Below are positions 7,460-15,225 of a DNA stretch of 20,390 nucleotides, one piece after another. Source of the DNA: an uncultured Collinsella sp. (lineage in GTDB: Bacteria > Actinomycetota > Coriobacteriia > Coriobacteriales > Coriobacteriaceae); assembly GCA_934630385.1 (NCBI GenBank), contig CAKTWE010000031.1:1-20390 (forward strand), written 5' to 3'. The notes below the pieces were generated by a model. The model was not told where the DNA came from and did no database searches. It saw only the letters and a program-made list of their open reading frames with translations. The first letter of the stretch is position 1, and every line of letters begins with the position of its first letter. The position numbers were made by a program, and so were the translations under genes.

Positions 7460-7573
7460 ATTTATCCTTCCGTTACACAAAAGTTTAATCAACGACAAAG
7501 GCTACCACGCCCGCCGAAGGCGAGGAAAGGTTGCAGCAAAGTCATTTCAGAAAACAGCTGCCCCGAGACAGCA

Positions 7574-7678
7574 GGAAGCCCCGGACACGCCGGGAGGGGT
7601 TATCAAAGCGAACATCCCGCAGCCGCAAAGCGGCGAGGACTTTCGCGTGATAACCCCGCAGGCGTGTCCGGGGCTTCC
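7574..7678. repeat. 105-bp palindrome between prs and pth
   Basis: The outer arms 7574-7591 and 7661-7678 (GGAAGCCCCGGACACGCC and its complement) are perfect over 18 bp. The next arms, GGGGTTATCA (7596-7605) and TGATAACCCC (7648-7657), are perfect over 10 bp, and an apical hairpin GCCGC-AAA-GCGGC lies at 7622-7634. It starts about 25 bases after the prs stop. It lacks a clear T-run on the minus strand, so it may be an attenuator, an RNA processing or stability element, or a dispersed repeat. The remaining 7460-7573 holds only the pth ribosome binding site. Confidence 0.8.
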
Positions 7679-7701
7679 GGAGGGATGCGAGGGTCGAGCG
7701 A

Positions 7702-8688
7702 CTACAGCGCGAAGTCGCCGCCGACGAGCGTGGAGACGGGCTCCTCGTGGTAAACGGCGGAGATGGCCTGAGCGAACTCCTCGGCGACCGAGATGGTCTT
7801 GATCTTGCCGCCGACCTCGACGGGGATGGCGTCGGTGACGAGACACTCGACGATCGGGGCGTCGTTCAGACGCTCGATGGCCGGACCGGAGAAGATGCCG
7901 TGGGTGGCGCAGACGTAGATGTCGCCGGCGCCCATAGCCTTGAGTTCCTTGACGTTGGCGCACAGGGTGCCAGCGGTGTCGATCATGTCGTCGTTGATGA
8001 TGCAGGTCTTGCCCTTGATGTCACCGATGATGCCCATGACCTCGGCGGCGTTGTGGCGCGGACGACCCTTGTGGGCGATGGCCAGGTCGCAGCCGAGCAT
8101 GTCGGACAGCTTTTTGGCGGCCTTAGCGCGGCCCACATCGGGGGAGACGACAACCAGGTTGTCGGTGTCGAAGTGCATGTTGTTGTAGTACTGGCCAAAC
8201 AGCGGCAGCGCGGACAGGTGGTTAACCGGGATATCAAAGAAGCCCTGGATCTGGCCCTGGTGCAGGTCGAGGGTGATGATGCGGTTGACGCCGGCGCGCT
8301 CGAGCAGGTTGGCGACGAGGCGGGCGGTGATGGGCTCGCGCGGGCCGGCCTTGCGGTCCTGGCGGGCGTAGCCGTAGTGGGTGATAACGGCGGTGATGGA
8401 GCGGGCGGATGCGCGCTTGGCAGCGTCGGTGGCGATGAGCAACTCCATGAGCATGTCGTTGACGTTGCCGCCGGCCACGGACTGAATCAGGAAGACGTCG
8501 GCGCCGCGGACGGTCTCGTCGTAGCGGGCGTAAATCTCACCATTGGCGAACTGCTTTAGCGTAAGGCCCGAAAGCTCGACCCCAAGGTACTCAGCAATCT
8601 TCTGAGCGAGGGGACGGTTGGAGGAACCGGAATACACGCGGATGGACTTGCGCATATTCTCCGACTTCTCGGGATCATTAATCGGCAT
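7702..8688 (-). CDS. prs: Ribose-phosphate pyrophosphokinase (PRPP synthetase)
   Basis: It makes phosphoribosyl pyrophosphate from ribose 5-phosphate and ATP, the precursor for purines, pyrimidines, NAD, His and Trp. The 328-residue protein is typical class I: YSGSSNRPLA (19-28), FANGEIYARYDETVRG (47-62), QSVAGGNVNDMLMELL (69-84), the catalytic flexible loop YARQDRKAGPREPITA (107-122), metal-binding LDLHQGQIQGFF (140-151), and the PRPP loop DDMIDTAGT (233-241). AAGGAGAAGGG precedes the ATG at 8688. ATG codon 12 is a possible shorter start, but the ribosome binding site supports the longer form. It sits between glmU and pth, a common bacterial arrangement. Confidence 0.97.
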   Translation of the reverse strand: MPINDPEKSENMRKSIRVYSGSSNRPLAQKIAEYLGVELSGLTLKQFANGEIYARYDETVRGADVFLIQSVAGGNVNDMLMELLIATDAAKRASARSITAVITHYGYARQDRKAGPREPITARLVANLLERAGVNRIITLDLHQGQIQGFFDIPVNHLSALPLFGQYYNNMHFDTDNLVVVSPDVGRAKAAKKLSDMLGCDLAIAHKGRPRHNAAEVMGIIGDIKGKTCIINDDMIDTAGTLCANVKELKAMGAGDIYVCATHGIFSGPAIERLNDAPIVECLVTDAIPVEVGGKIKTISVAEEFAQAISAVYHEEPVSTLVGGDFAL

Positions 8689-8732
8689 TACCCTTCTCCT
8701 TTATATCGAATGCCATATAGATGCCTTGTTGC

Positions 8733-8738
8733 ATTGTA
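8733..8738 (-). promoter_or_regulatory. Weak candidate -10 box for prs
   Basis: TACAAT on the minus strand lies about 45 bases upstream of the prs start, after a terminator that separates glmU from prs. The -35 match at proper spacing (CTCGAT) is poor, so this is only suggestive. Confidence 0.3.
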
Positions 8739-8829
8739 ACCGCGCGGCGGGGTTTATCGAGTCTTGATAACGTCTTTACCGTCAACGGACACGAACCGAC
8801 CACTCATTCGGCCGCGCAGGTCAGCATAG

Positions 8830-8862
8830 AAAAAGGAGCCGCCCCCATGGGAACAGCTCCTT
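8830..8862 (-). terminator. Hairpin with T-run downstream of glmU
   Basis: On the minus strand AAGGAGC pairs with GCTCCTT (plus-strand arms 8833-8839 and 8856-8862), ending in a run of five T. It follows the glmU stop by about 18 bases and should end the glmU transcript before prs, at least partly. Confidence 0.8.
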
Positions 8863-8879
8863 AGATGCTTGGTAAAACG

Positions 8880-10292
8880 TTATACCTCGTCGTCCTCGTG
8901 CAGGCGGCGTCGATAATCGGCGGCCCAGCCCTCAATATTTACCTGACGGGCGCGGCCCAGGCCGAGTGCGTCGGCCGGGACCGGCTCGGTGATGACGGAG
9001 CCGGCGGCCACGAGCGCGCCGTCGCCGATTTGGGCGGGCGCGACCATCATGGTGTCGGAGCCAATGAAGGCGTCCTTGCCGATGACAGTCTTGTGCTTGT
9101 GCACGCCATCGTAGTTGCAGGTGATGGAGCCCGCGCCCACGTTGACGCCGGAGCCCATGGTGGTGTCGCCGATGTAGGACAGGTGCGGCACCTTGGAGCC
9201 CTCGCCGATCGTGGACTTCTTGATCTCCACGTGCGTGCCGGCCTTGGAGCCGTCGAGCATGTGGGTGCCCGGGCGCAGGTAGGCGCGCGGGCCGCAGTCG
9301 ACACCGTTCTCGATGACGGCCTCAATGGCGATGGTCTCATCGATGGTGCAGCCGCTACCGACGGTGGTGTCGGTGAGGCGGCTGTTGGGACCGAGCTGGC
9401 ACTCCTCGCCCACGGTGACGTGGCCGATCAGGTGCGTCTGCGGCCACACGACGGTATCGCGGCCGATGGTGGCATCGGGGCCGATCCAGGCCTGCGTGGG
9501 GTCGATGAAGGTAACGCCCTCGGCCATCCAGTGCTCGTTGATGCGGTCGCGCGCGATAGCGGTAAGCTGCGCGAGCTGGATACGGCTGTTGACGCCCAGG
9601 CCGTCGCGGTAGTCATCGCAGTGGAAGATGGAGACCGCCTGGCCGTGGCCTTTGAGGATCTCGAGCATGTCGGGCAGGTAGTACTCGGACTGCGCGTTGT
9701 CGTTGCCGATCTCATTGATGTGGGCGGCGAGCTGCGCGCCGTCGAAGGCGTAGCAGCCGGCGTTGCACTCGAGCAGCGTGGCGGCCTGCTCGGGCGTGCA
9801 GTCCTTTTGCTCGATGATGCGCTCGATCTGGCCGTCGGCGCCCAGCTTGATGCGGCCGTAGCCAAAAGGATCGGGCGGGGTCATGGTCATGACGGTGCAG
9901 GCGAGCTCGCCGGTGGCGACGGTCTGTGCGAACTTGGCGACGGTGTCGGCGGTGATGAGCGGCAGGTCGCCGTTGAGCACGACGACCGGGCCTTGTGTGA
10001 TGCCGCAGGCCTCGAGCGCGACCTTTACGGCATGGCCGGTGCCCAGGCGCTCGGTCTGCTCGACGCACTCGACCTTGGTGGCGCTGCTGGCGTAAGCGCC
10101 ATCGATGAGGGCGCGCATCTCGTCGGCGTGGCTGCCGATGACGACCACGACGCGGCTGCAGCCGGCCTTGATGGTGGCGTCGACGATCCACTGAGCCATG
10201 GGCTTACCCAGGATCTTGTGCGAAACCTTGCAGTGGTTCGACTTCATGCGGGTGCCCTCGCCGGCGGCGAGGATAATTGCGGTTGCGTCCAT
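8880..10292 (-). CDS. glmU: Bifunctional GlcNAc-1-phosphate uridyltransferase / glucosamine-1-phosphate acetyltransferase
   Basis: It makes UDP-GlcNAc for peptidoglycan in two steps. The 470-residue protein has the N-terminal nucleotidyltransferase domain with IILAAGEGTRMKS (6-18), EQTERLGTGHA (78-88) and LNGDLPL (106-112), and a C-terminal left-handed beta-helix acetyltransferase with the repeated hexapeptide pattern and the conserved RPGT, KAGTHVEIKKS, LSYIGDTTMGSG and NVGAGSITCNYDG stretches. The segment after the glycine-rich loop reads SNHCKVSHKILGKP, where SxLPKVLHxxxGKP is usual, so the Leu-Pro pair is replaced by His-Cys while the Lys is kept. AGGAGA precedes the ATG at 10292. The open frame continues upstream to 10547, but those 85 codons overlap the divergent ecfT region and look non-coding. 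Confidence 0.96.
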   Translation of the reverse strand: MDATAIILAAGEGTRMKSNHCKVSHKILGKPMAQWIVDATIKAGCSRVVVVIGSHADEMRALIDGAYASSATKVECVEQTERLGTGHAVKVALEACGITQGPVVVLNGDLPLITADTVAKFAQTVATGELACTVMTMTPPDPFGYGRIKLGADGQIERIIEQKDCTPEQAATLLECNAGCYAFDGAQLAAHINEIGNDNAQSEYYLPDMLEILKGHGQAVSIFHCDDYRDGLGVNSRIQLAQLTAIARDRINEHWMAEGVTFIDPTQAWIGPDATIGRDTVVWPQTHLIGHVTVGEECQLGPNSRLTDTTVGSGCTIDETIAIEAVIENGVDCGPRAYLRPGTHMLDGSKAGTHVEIKKSTIGEGSKVPHLSYIGDTTMGSGVNVGAGSITCNYDGVHKHKTVIGKDAFIGSDTMMVAPAQIGDGALVAAGSVITEPVPADALGLGRARQVNIEGWAADYRRRLHEDDEV

Positions 10293-10324
10293 GTGATCTC
10301 CTGTTACGTTATAGAGACGTGTGT

Positions 10325-10352
10325 TTGGAAACGATACACGGCGCAATATGAT
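10325..10352 (+). promoter_or_regulatory. Candidate sigma-70 promoter for the ECF operon
   Basis: TTGGAA (10325-10330) and TATGAT (10347-10352) are separated by 16 bases. This predicts a leader of about 130 bases before the chosen ecfT start; I recognise no known riboswitch in it. glmU is transcribed divergently, so its promoter should also lie in 10293-10400, but I see no good match there. Confidence 0.45.
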
Positions 10353-10487
10353 ACCGCAGGCATATGATGAGCGCGTAACGTTTGGGCCGCGGCGGCTGGG
10401 TTTGTGGTTCCGGCGCGGCGGTTGCGCTGCTTGTGCGGTGTTTGCGGCACTGCGGCATTGGTATTTGGGCGAGAGGGCGGGGTGCCC

Positions 10488-11375
10488 GTGGACAATATGC
10501 GAGAGAGGTCGGCCATCGAGCCCGTCGCGGCATTCTCGATGTCGCACCCGGCGGTGCCTGCGCTCTACATGGCGCTAACGCTGGGGCTCACCATGTTCTC
10601 GATGCAGCCGGTGCTGATCGCGCTGTCGCTCGCGGGCGGGTTGGCATACGGCTTTGCGACCCGCGGGGCTGCTCGCACGCTGAGCGCGCTCCGCTGGCAG
10701 CTGCCGGTGATTTTGATTATCGCGCTGGTGAATCCGCTGTTTAGCGCCTCGGGCTCGACGGAGTTGTTCCGTATCGGCATGCGCGCAGTGTATTTGGAGA
10801 GCATGGTATACGGCCTGTGTATGGGCGGGCTGTTTGTGGCGAGCGTGCTGTGGTTTGAGGCTGCGGCATCGATGCTCGAATACGACAAGGTGCTCGCGTT
10901 GCTGGGCAACGCCGCGCCGGTGCTCGCGCTCATGATCTCGATGTGCATGCGGCTTATCCCGCAGTTTTTGCGCTGCGGCCGCACGGTGCTGGCGGTGCAG
11001 GACGCGATCGATGTGCCGGGGCGCGCGCCGGCCGACCCCGTGCGCTCGCGCTTGCGGGCCTCAAGCGTGCTGATGGGCTGGGGCATGGAGGATTCGCTGG
11101 AGCGCGCCGACGCCATGCGCTCGCGCGGATGGGGTGCCGCGACGCGTCGTACGACGTATGCGCGGTATCGGCTGGGGCGCGGCGACGTTGCCGCGCTGGT
11201 GGGGCTTGCGCTGTTTGGCGCTGCCGCGGTTGCGGCGGCGTGGGCCGCGACGACGCAGTATTCGTTTTACCCTCAGCTTTCGGTGCTGGCGCCGTGGCCT
11301 GGCTATATTGTGTACGCGGCTTGGATGGTGTTGCCCTGTGTGTTGCACACGATTGACGAGAAGAGGTTTGGCTGA
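10488..11375 (+). CDS. ecfT: Energy-coupling factor transporter transmembrane protein EcfT
   Basis: This is the membrane scaffold that couples the ECF ATPases to the substrate-binding S component for uptake of a vitamin or trace nutrient. The product is mostly hydrophobic, with helices spread over about residues 20-130 and 230-290. It has the EcfT coupling region: MRLIPQFLRCGRTVLAVQDA and, about 40 residues later, the characteristic AxAMRSRGWG motif (about 205-217). The start is uncertain: GTG at 10488 follows GAGAGGG (10471-10477), ATG at 10497 is also possible, and the frame is open from 10404. The stop overlaps the ATG of the next gene by one base (TGATG), so translation of the operon is coupled. 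Confidence 0.85.
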   Translation: MDNMRERSAIEPVAAFSMSHPAVPALYMALTLGLTMFSMQPVLIALSLAGGLAYGFATRGAARTLSALRWQLPVILIIALVNPLFSASGSTELFRIGMRAVYLESMVYGLCMGGLFVASVLWFEAAASMLEYDKVLALLGNAAPVLALMISMCMRLIPQFLRCGRTVLAVQDAIDVPGRAPADPVRSRLRASSVLMGWGMEDSLERADAMRSRGWGAATRRTTYARYRLGRGDVAALVGLALFGAAAVAAAWAATTQYSFYPQLSVLAPWPGYIVYAAWMVLPCVLHTIDEKRFG

Positions 11376-13018
11376 TGACCCGGTTGGATAGCTGCTCGGT
11401 AACGGGTGGGGCGTGCGGCTCCGATGTGCCTGCGATTGAAGTACGGGGTCTGAGCTTTACCTACCCCGGGGCTGAGGCGCCGGTGCTCGACGGGCTCGAC
11501 TGGTCTGTTCCCCAAGGTGCGTTTGCACTGCTGGTAGGTGGTACTGGGTCGGGAAAGTCAACGCTGCTCTCGCTGCTCAAACCCGAGATTTCGCCGACGG
11601 GCGAATGCGCTGGCGAGCTGCGCGTGCTGGGGGAGGGCGTCGCCGGTATGGATGTCCGGGCATCTGCGGAGCGCGTGGGCTATGTGTTTCAGGACCCCGA
11701 GAACCAGATCGTGTGCGAAAGCGTGTGGCACGAGATGGCGTTTGGTCTGGAAAACTTGGGTATGTCGCGCGACGAGATGCGCCGTCGCGTAGCCGAGACC
11801 AGCTATTTCTTTGGGCTGGAGGACTGGCTGCATTGCGATACCGATACGCTTTCGGGTGGACGCAAGCAGCTGCTGGCGCTTGCTGCCGTGCTGGCGCTGC
11901 GCCCGCGCGTGCTGCTGCTCGACGAGCCCACGTCCCAACTGGATCCCGTTGCCGAGAAGAATTTTCTGCATGCACTGTTCCGCGTGAACCGCGAGCTGGG
12001 CTGCACGGTTGTTGTGGCGACGCACCAGCCGCGCCCGATGCTCGAGTATGCGACGTGCGCGTACCGGATTGAAGACGGTCGCGTGTGCGAGGTGGCTGAC
12101 ATTGCCTCCCTTGGGCACCGTGAAGAGCTGTTTTCTGGCGAGGCGCTAGGGTGGGGTGCCTCGCGGCGTGCAAAAAACGGAGTTTTCAGCAGCGCCAGCG
12201 GCCAGCTGGGCTCTTTGGACCCGCGCGCTGGCGCTCTAGGCGCGGAAAAAGGACTGAAATCGGACAAATCGGCTGAATTTGAGGTACAAATTCTGCCGCA
12301 GGACGACTCGGGGGCGCCATCACGTGCCGGTGGACGCAGAATACTCCAGAAAATGCACGGTGGGTCGGCTACCACCCTGTCGGAAGGCTGGTTTCGCTAC
12401 GACCGTGCGTCCGGTTGGGTGCTGCGCGGGCTCGACGTGACGTTTTCTGCCGGTGCGGTGCATGCGATTGTGGGCGGTAACGGCTGCGGCAAGTCGACGA
12501 TGCTTTCGGTGCTGGCCAAGACCGCCAAGCTGCAGCGTGGTCGTATGGTGCGCGGGGCGTCCTCGGCTGCGCTGCTGCCGCAGAACCCCAAGGCCCTGCT
12601 GGTTGCCGAGACGGTGCGCGACGAGCTGATGGAATGGGCTTCGACTTGCGGATATGACGAGGACGCGGCCCAGGAGCGCGCGGCGCAGCTGGGATTGGAC
12701 GGCCTGGATGGGCGCCACCCGTACGATCTTTCGGGCGGCCAGCGTCAGCTGCTCGCGTTGACAAAGCTGCTGCTGATCGGCCCCGAGCTGTTGCTGCTCG
12801 ACGAGCCCACGAAGGGGCTGGACCTGGCCAGCCGCCGCATTATCGCCCGCGCCCTGTGCGAGCATGCGCAAGCCGGCGGCACCGTCATCATGGCCACGCA
12901 CGACCTGGACTTCGCCGAGCAGGTTGCCGACGACGTTGCCATGATGTTCGACGGCGAAATTGCCTGCATGGAGCCGCCGGCAGATTTCTTTGCCGACAAC
13001 GTGTTTTATAGGGCGTGA
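11375..13018 (+). CDS. ecfA: ECF transporter dual ATP-binding protein (fused EcfA-EcfA)
   Basis: A single polypeptide carries both ATPase domains of an ECF transporter, which are usually two separate proteins. Domain 1 (about 20-250) has Walker A GGTGSGKST (55-63), VFQDPENQIV (104-113), LSGGRKQ (159-165), LLLDEPTSQLD (180-190) and ATHQ (215-218). Domain 2 (about 335-545) has GGNGCGKST (367-375), LLPQNPKALL (400-409), LSGGQRQLL (452-460), LLLLDEPTKGLD (472-483) and ATHDLDFAE (507-515). Both sites look active. The linker (about 252-333) is low in recognisable structure and its DNA contains an inverted repeat. In domain 2 the Q-loop is PQNP, as in one arm of heterodimeric EcfA pairs. It lies between ecfT and the S component in one operon. 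Confidence 0.93.
   Translation: MTRLDSCSVTGGACGSDVPAIEVRGLSFTYPGAEAPVLDGLDWSVPQGAFALLVGGTGSGKSTLLSLLKPEISPTGECAGELRVLGEGVAGMDVRASAERVGYVFQDPENQIVCESVWHEMAFGLENLGMSRDEMRRRVAETSYFFGLEDWLHCDTDTLSGGRKQLLALAAVLALRPRVLLLDEPTSQLDPVAEKNFLHALFRVNRELGCTVVVATHQPRPMLEYATCAYRIEDGRVCEVADIASLGHREELFSGEALGWGASRRAKNGVFSSASGQLGSLDPRAGALGAEKGLKSDKSAEFEVQILPQDDSGAPSRAGGRRILQKMHGGSATTLSEGWFRYDRASGWVLRGLDVTFSAGAVHAIVGGNGCGKSTMLSVLAKTAKLQRGRMVRGASSAALLPQNPKALLVAETVRDELMEWASTCGYDEDAAQERAAQLGLDGLDGRHPYDLSGGQRQLLALTKLLLIGPELLLLDEPTKGLDLASRRIIARALCEHAQAGGTVIMATHDLDFAEQVADDVAMMFDGEIACMEPPADFFADNVFYRA
12191..12235. repeat. Inverted repeat inside the linker of the fused EcfA gene
   Basis: AGCGCCAGCG (12191-12200) pairs perfectly with CGCTGGCGCT (12226-12235) over a 25-base loop. 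The flanks are A-rich (12170-12186 and 12244-12270), unlike the surrounding coding sequence. It maps to the unstructured linker between the two ATPase domains, so it may be a translated remnant of a former intergenic hairpin or inserted repeat. Confidence 0.5.
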
Positions 13019-13022
13019 TGGA

Positions 13023-13736
13023 ATGGCGGATTATCGCGGCTCGCGCCTACTTGCAAAACTGGAGATTCCGCTGTTGTTGGCGGTGCCGGCGGTAATGGCC
13101 GCAGCATTGCTGGCGGGCATTGAGCAGGCAGCGCTTGCCATGCTGGTTGTGGTGGCGCTCGTGCTCGCGCTGTTCTTTGCGGGCTACGAGGCGTCGCGAC
13201 CGGGCCTGCGCCAGATTATGCCCACGCTGGTGTTGGCGGCGTTGGCTGCGGCGGGGCGCATCTTGTTCGGCCCCATTCCCGACTTTAAACCCGTGAGCGC
13301 CATCGCTATTATCGCGGGAGCGACGTTGGGTCGCCGCAACGGCTTCATGGTCGGCGCGTTGGCAGCACTGACCAGCAATTTCTTTTTTGGACAGGGCATG
13401 TGGACGCCATGGCAGATGTATGCCTGGGGCTTGGTTGGCTATGTTGGCGGTGCGCTGGCGCATGCGGGTGCTTTTGATCGCGCCGATGGCACCGTGCGCA
13501 TGCCGGCGCTGATGGCGTACGGCTTTGCTTCGGGTTTGCTGTACGGCGTGGTGATCAACGCCTACGACATCATCGGTTTTGTTCAACCGCTCACGTGGGC
13601 GGGCACCGTGGCGCGTCTTGCCGCCGCCGTACCGTTCGATATCACGCACGGACTCGCGACCTGCGTGTTTTTGGCCGCCCTGTACAAGCCCTGGTGTCGC
13701 CGCATCAACCGAGTCGTCGTGAAATACGGGCTGTAG
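13023..13736 (+). CDS. ECF transporter S component (substrate-binding membrane protein), substrate unknown
   Basis: This is the membrane protein expected to bind the transported vitamin. The 237-residue product is very hydrophobic, with about six membrane segments. Its GPIPDFKPVSAIAIIAG segment (about 81-97) is followed by LGRRNGFMVGALAALTSNFF and GMWTPWQMYAWGLVGYVGG, typical of S components in the riboflavin-transporter-like group. It is encoded four bases after the fused ATPase, directly completing a T-A-A-S operon, so it is probably a dedicated S component rather than a shared module. The ATG at 13023 is chosen because earlier in-frame codons lie within ecfA; its ribosome binding site is weak. 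The substrate cannot be named from sequence. Confidence 0.82.
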   Translation: MADYRGSRLLAKLEIPLLLAVPAVMAAALLAGIEQAALAMLVVVALVLALFFAGYEASRPGLRQIMPTLVLAALAAAGRILFGPIPDFKPVSAIAIIAGATLGRRNGFMVGALAALTSNFFFGQGMWTPWQMYAWGLVGYVGGALAHAGAFDRADGTVRMPALMAYGFASGLLYGVVINAYDIIGFVQPLTWAGTVARLAAAVPFDITHGLATCVFLAALYKPWCRRINRVVVKYGL

Positions 13737-13777
13737 GGCTGGTTGCACCGGGGCGGGAATCAATACTGCCGAAGTGC

Positions 13778-13944
13778 CGTTTCAAAACTATGCCGGTTTA
13801 CGGGACTAGATTGGCGCAGGCCGACCATACCGGCTTTTTTCGAAATAGAGCAAACCGTCTACCTGCGGTTTTAGTATTTCGGAATTGCGTATGGTTGGGG
13901 GTTCGCGATTTAGCCCCGTAAACCGGCATAGTTTTAAAATGGCC
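13778..13944. repeat. Long imperfect palindrome C, about 165 bp
   Basis: A perfect 21-bp inverted repeat (13784-13804 with 13915-13935, containing ACTATGCCGGTTTACGGG) encloses further imperfectly paired arms (for example CCATAC at 13825 with GTATGG at 13889, and CGAAAT at 13841 with ATTTCG at 13876) and an apex AAACCG / CGGTTT near 13852-13871. The sequence TCTACCTGCGGTTTT (13858-13872) recurs exactly in the next palindrome. It lies after the ECF operon, in a 534-bp gap between convergent genes. Confidence 0.8.
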
Positions 13945-14033
13945 GGCTGATATGACGGGCATCGTGGCCCTCAGAGAGCCAAATTGATTCGTTCTCTTCC
14001 GTCTCCAGACGTCCCCGGGAATCAGGTAAACCA

Positions 14034-14205
14034 GCCCGCCACGAAATCGGCCCATCTACTACGTTTGGCCCGACACCCCCAAGCACAACCGCGTTTTATG
14101 AAAAACCGCAGGCTTTCTACCTGCGGTTTTCTTTTTGCGTTGTTCGCTGTGGTTGAGGGTAGTGGTTTAAACGTAGTAGATGGGCCAGTTTCGTGGCAAG
14201 CGGGC
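14034..14205. repeat. Long imperfect palindrome D, about 172 bp
   Basis: Paired arms include GCCCGC / GCGGGC (14034, 14200), CCACGAAA / TTTCGTGG (14039, 14189) and a perfect 18-bp pair GGCCCATCTACTACGTTT (14049-14066) with 14169-14186. The apex is the 11-bp stem AAAACCGCAGG / CCTGCGGTTTT (14102-14130). It shares its core with palindrome C about 90 bp away, so the two look like relatives of one element family. I find no coding region in 13737-14270. Confidence 0.8.
14102..14130. terminator. Terminator-like apex of palindrome D
   Basis: An 11-bp perfect stem with a 7-base loop ends in TTTT and is followed by CTTTTTG on the plus strand; on the minus strand it ends in TTTT as well. It could end transcripts from both the ECF operon and xth. 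Confidence 0.6.
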
Positions 14206-14270
14206 CGCGTGGATGCCCTCGCGAGGTGAAAATGCCCCCTTTTCCTCCGTCCCCAGGGGATCAGTTGGGG

Positions 14271-15089
14271 CTAGAGCTCTAGGGTGAGGGTGACGGGGCA
14301 GTGGTCGCTGCCAAAGATGTCGCCGCGGATGCCGGCGTCGCGCACATTGCTGGCGATTGCGTCGCTCACCAGGAAGTAATCAATGCGCCAGCCGGCGTTG
14401 TTCTTGCGGGCATTAAAGCGATAGCTCCACCAGCTGTAGACGCCCTCGACGTCGGGGTTTGCCGCGCGCCAGGTATCGGTAAACCCGGCGTCGAGCAGTT
14501 CGGTAAACTTGCCGCGTTCCTCGTCCGAAAAGCCCGCGTTGCCGCGGTTGGACTTGGGGTTCTTAAGGTCGATTTCCTCGTGCGCCACGTTAAAGTCGCC
14601 GCAGGTTACGACGGGCTTGCCGGTCTCGCGCTCAAGCGCGCTCAAAAAGCCGCGATAGGCATCGTCCCAGGCCATGCGCACATCGATGCGCGCGAGCTCG
14701 TTTTGGGCGTTGGGCGTATAGACGTCGACAAACCAAAACTTGTCGAATTCGAGCGCGCAGACGCGGCCCTCGGTCGCGGCCTGGGCGACGAGCTCGGCCG
14801 CCTTATCCTCGCCGGCGTAGGGTAGCAGTGCGTCGGCGTGCAGCACGCGCGGCGGTTCCTGGCGGCTAAAGACCGCAGTGCCCGAATAGCCTTTGCGTTC
14901 GGCGTAGCTCCAGGTTTGGTGATAACCGGCCAGGTCGATATCGACCTGGCCCTCTTGCAGCTTGGTCTCTTGCAGCGCCAGAATATCGACGTCGAGTTCT
15001 TGCGCGATCTGGATAAAGCTCGGGTCCTTTTTGAGCACGGCGCGCAGGCCGTTGACGTTCCACGAGGCGAAAGTGTAAGTCTGAGGCAT
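14271..15089 (-). CDS. xth: Exodeoxyribonuclease III (AP endonuclease)
   Basis: This is a DNA repair enzyme that cleaves at abasic sites and degrades 3' ends in duplex DNA. The 272-residue protein has all motifs of the exonuclease III family: WNVNGLRA (10-17), LQETK with metal-binding E41, YTPNAQNEL (124-132), GDFNVAHEEIDL (164-175), WWSYRFNARKNNAGWRIDYF (220-239) and GSDHCPV with the catalytic D262-H263 pair (260-266). GAAAGGA before the ATG at 15089 supports the start. It is a single-gene unit, divergent from the sirtuin gene. I see no clear promoter in the 136-bp spacer (15090-15225). Confidence 0.95.
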   Translation of the reverse strand: MPQTYTFASWNVNGLRAVLKKDPSFIQIAQELDVDILALQETKLQEGQVDIDLAGYHQTWSYAERKGYSGTAVFSRQEPPRVLHADALLPYAGEDKAAELVAQAATEGRVCALEFDKFWFVDVYTPNAQNELARIDVRMAWDDAYRGFLSALERETGKPVVTCGDFNVAHEEIDLKNPKSNRGNAGFSDEERGKFTELLDAGFTDTWRAANPDVEGVYSWWSYRFNARKNNAGWRIDYFLVSDAIASNVRDAGIRGDIFGSDHCPVTLTLEL

Positions 15090-15225
15090 GGTGTCCTTTC
15101 GACGGGGTTGGCAGGCTTAAGATTAGCGCAACAGGGGCGGTGGTGGGCTCCGCGCGTGCTGACTCAAAGGCCGCATGCTGGGACATCGCCCGACGCTGCC
15201 CGACCAACAAGGACGGAGGACTCAT

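Noticed and set aside
8865..10367. Long plus-strand open frame opposite glmU
   Set aside because: It is an Ala/Gly/Asp-rich shadow of glmU with no motif and no ribosome binding site.
10353..10487. Vitamin riboswitch in the leader of the ECF operon
   Set aside because: I looked for conserved TPP, cobalamin and FMN core elements and recognised none; a covariance-model search would be needed to exclude one.
13798..14229. Short open frames in the ECF-xth gap
   Set aside because: They are produced by the two long palindromes, which create similar frames on both strands; no coding signal is evident.
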